From positions 1 through 64,000 of the forward strand of contig NZ_JACJTT010000030.1 in assembly GCF_014698825.1 (NCBI RefSeq): a DNA stretch of 64,000 bases. Reading direction: 5' to 3'. This document shows, piece by piece, positions 62,401-64,000 of this stretch (the first letter of the stretch is position 1; every line of letters starts with the position of its first letter). The position numbers and the translations under genes were made by a program. The notes below the pieces were generated by a model. That model searched no databases. It worked only from the letters and a program-made list of their open reading frames with translations, and had not been told where the DNA came from. This DNA is from Richelia sinica FACHB-800. GTDB lineage: Bacteria > Cyanobacteriota > Cyanobacteriia > Cyanobacteriales > Nostocaceae.

Positions 62401-64000
62401 ATGGCATTAAGTTTAAATGATTACGATTCTACTTATGAGCAGGCACGGACAGCCTATGTACAACAGGACTATGAAACTGCCGCTAATTTAATTGACCAAG
62501 CAGTACAAAACGTACCTGACGACCCCAATTCTCGATTATTGCGGGGTCATATTTACTATGTTTTGCAACAGTACGATATAGCAAAAGAAGAATATCAAAA
62601 TGTTCTGTATCTGACTGATGATCCAGAAATAGTGAGTTTTGCTCATAATGGGTTAGATAATATCAATCAAAACTTAGGCTTTGTTGAAGCAGAAGATAAT
62701 TTCACAACAGAAGATTATCACCAGTCCAACGGATTAGTCACAGGGGAAACAGAATCACTACACTTCGGTGCTAGTGACCAATCAGCAGATGAAGATTTTG
62801 AATTGCCCTCTTTCGGGGATTATGTGCCATCTGTAGAGGATGATGAGCATTTACCAACCACTAATCCTTTTGCTGACTCTATAGAAAATTTCGATAATGT
62901 AGCCCATACCAACAATGGATCAGCGATGGTAGATGATCCTTTTGCTTTTACTGACAATGAACAAAATCATAAAAGCAATAGTAATGGAGAAATATCCACA
63001 ATAGAATTGCCGCCTTTTTGGCAAGAGGAAGAGTCTTTAGAAGAGATGGCTGGAGTCTCTGACAATCCCTTTGGTGAGCATGATCTAGATCATAATTCTG
63101 GGACAATGGATTTCTCTCCTTTTGGAGAACTGGACTTATCCACGCAAAATGGTCAAGTCCATGAGTCAGACCTATTTACTGAACCACAATCCTCATACTC
63201 AAATCTCCATGAGTCAGCTTGGAAAAACAATAGTGGAGAAGATGATATGTATCCAAGTTTAGAAGCCAAAGACGTTAATCATGTGGCATCTATCGACCAA
63301 GAAGAGTGGTTAGAGCAGAATGCCGCAGGTGGCATAGAGCCATTAGTGATGGACGAAGAAATGCCATCGGCAGTTCATAACTTTATTCCCCCAGAGGAGC
63401 GAGTCAATACCAGCCGCAACTTCGATAGTAGTAACTTTGATGATGATAGTTTTGATTTAGAAGCCTTTGAATCAGCTTTTGGCTCAGATACCTTCTCCTC
63501 CTTTGAAGACAATAGTGCCTTTGGTAGTCATGAAAACTCGAAAAGTAACATTGAGTTTTTAAATGACTTTGATGAATTTGATGACCTGGGTGATATTCCT
63601 GGTTTTGATGTGACAGGTGCAGCTAAAGTTAGTGCAGATTCATTCAGTACCGGGGACAGTTCCTTCACTAGTGGTTCTATTGATAGTGCTGACTTATCTG
63701 GCCAGTTTACTGATTCTGGCCCCATTACCACAGGCGATCGCGATGAAGAACTATTCACCATTACTGGCGCGCAAGAAGTAGTACCAGTATTTACCCAGCC
63801 AGATGTGGCCAAATTAGAGCCAAACGTCAGCAACGAACAAGGCTGGTTTGCCTTCTTTGAAAACGCCTCCTTAGATAAAAAACCTTGGTACATTGCCACA
63901 GGAGTTGGTTTAGCATCAGCAGTGCTTGTCGCCATAGTTAGCTCCGCAGTGACAACTATTTCTCCACCCCAACAACGGGTGTCCGTGCGGAATACTGGTT
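62401..64000 (+). CDS. hmpD: HmpD, methyl-accepting chemotaxis-like receptor (5' part)
   Basis: The frame stays open to the window end, giving 533 residues so far. The start ATG at 62401 is preceded by AGGGAGGTT. Residues 1-95 form TPR-like helices (YEQARTAYVQQDYETAANLI, LLRGHIYYVLQQYDIAKEEY). Residues about 100-480 are a long acidic Ser/Asp/Glu-rich linker with repeated P-F motifs. A basic-edged helix at about 496-520 (WYIATGVGLASAVLVAIVSS) is the first transmembrane segment. In PixJ/PilJ/HmpD receptors a ligand-binding or HAMP region and the signalling domain follow downstream; they are outside the window. hmpE (CheA) is expected next. Confidence 0.85.
   Translation, partial: MALSLNDYDSTYEQARTAYVQQDYETAANLIDQAVQNVPDDPNSRLLRGHIYYVLQQYDIAKEEYQNVLYLTDDPEIVSFAHNGLDNINQNLGFVEAEDNFTTEDYHQSNGLVTGETESLHFGASDQSADEDFELPSFGDYVPSVEDDEHLPTTNPFADSIENFDNVAHTNNGSAMVDDPFAFTDNEQNHKSNSNGEISTIELPPFWQEEESLEEMAGVSDNPFGEHDLDHNSGTMDFSPFGELDLSTQNGQVHESDLFTEPQSSYSNLHESAWKNNSGEDDMYPSLEAKDVNHVASIDQEEWLEQNAAGGIEPLVMDEEMPSAVHNFIPPEERVNTSRNFDSSNFDDDSFDLEAFESAFGSDTFSSFEDNSAFGSHENSKSNIEFLNDFDEFDDLGDIPGFDVTGAAKVSADSFSTGDSSFTSGSIDSADLSGQFTDSGPITTGDRDEELFTITGAQEVVPVFTQPDVAKLEPNVSNEQGWFAFFENASLDKKPWYIATGVGLASAVLVAIVSSAVTTISPPQQRVSVRNTG

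Overview
The window is chromosomal DNA from a filamentous, heterocyst-forming, hormogonium-capable cyanobacterium of the Nostocales (Nostoc/Anabaena group). The evidence is: the 5' end of photosystem II psbD; ndhB, the carotenoid isomerase crtH and an HCP/CTDH carotenoid-protein pair; a fraC-fraD-fraE septal-junction operon, known from filamentous cyanobacteria; a hormogonium motility (hmp) chemotaxis-like locus next to the coiled-coil gene hmpF; roughly fifty HIP1 octamers (GCGATCGC); and many short dispersed repeats of Nostoc type. No phage, CRISPR array, transposase or rRNA was seen.

Layout. 0-5 kb: psbD (minus, cut by the window edge), a UPF0367 gene with an ECF-like ABC ATPase, a NYN-domain nuclease, tRNA-Asn(GTT), and small conserved or membrane proteins. 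5-9 kb: upp, a well-delimited candidate small RNA (about 6086-6155), crtH, and a class A beta-lactamase-like serine hydrolase. 9-18 kb: a minus-strand block with purT, a pentapeptide protein, a 7TM-HD (PgpH-like) phosphodiesterase, an ADP-ribosylglycohydrolase-like protein, aroQ and topA. 19-27 kb: an RRM protein, ndhB, a PP2C phosphatase, a NfeD/stomatin pair, a Fur-family regulator (probably Zur/FurB), and purS-purQ. 27-34 kb: an unrecognised 644-residue protein with an HsdR_N-like front end, two signalling proteins, a TPR lipoprotein, and two cyanobacterial unknowns. 34-42 kb: a gene-poor 1.27-kb spacer, hspA with a candidate RNA thermometer, lpxD, a flavoprotein, rubredoxin, rdgB, a phosphohexomutase and purN. 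42-50.6 kb: a pilin-like protein, a sugar-ABC permease, fraCDE, a tandem-duplicated CobO-like protein, a HAD hydrolase and queG. 50.7-52.4 kb: HCP plus CTDH. 52.8-56 kb: a partner-switching pair (RsbW-like kinase and REC-PP2C phosphatase) and a NarL-type regulator. 56-64 kb: a WecG/TagA glycosyltransferase, an FtsE-like ATPase, and hmpF divergent from hmpA-B-C-D (hmpD runs off the window).

How the parts fit. Purine synthesis is scattered over four genes (purT, purS, purQ, purN) and includes both the formate- and the folate-dependent GAR transformylase. Filament biology is represented by FraCDE (septal junctions) and the Hmp system (type IV pilus gliding); the nearby RsbU/RsbW-like pair is a plausible but unproven partner. 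Photoprotection is represented by crtH and HCP/CTDH.

Non-coding DNA is dominated by a family of about 100-bp MITE-like elements with ends TATAGC...GCTATA (six copies). Two of these carry the same secondary insertion, and one of those carries a third repeat nested inside it. No single gene cluster stands out as a clear new system. The best leads are the candidate sRNA/attenuator upstream of crtH, the 644-residue HsdR_N-like protein, the nested repeats, the hspA leader hairpin, and the PF-motif array in the HmpD N-terminus.
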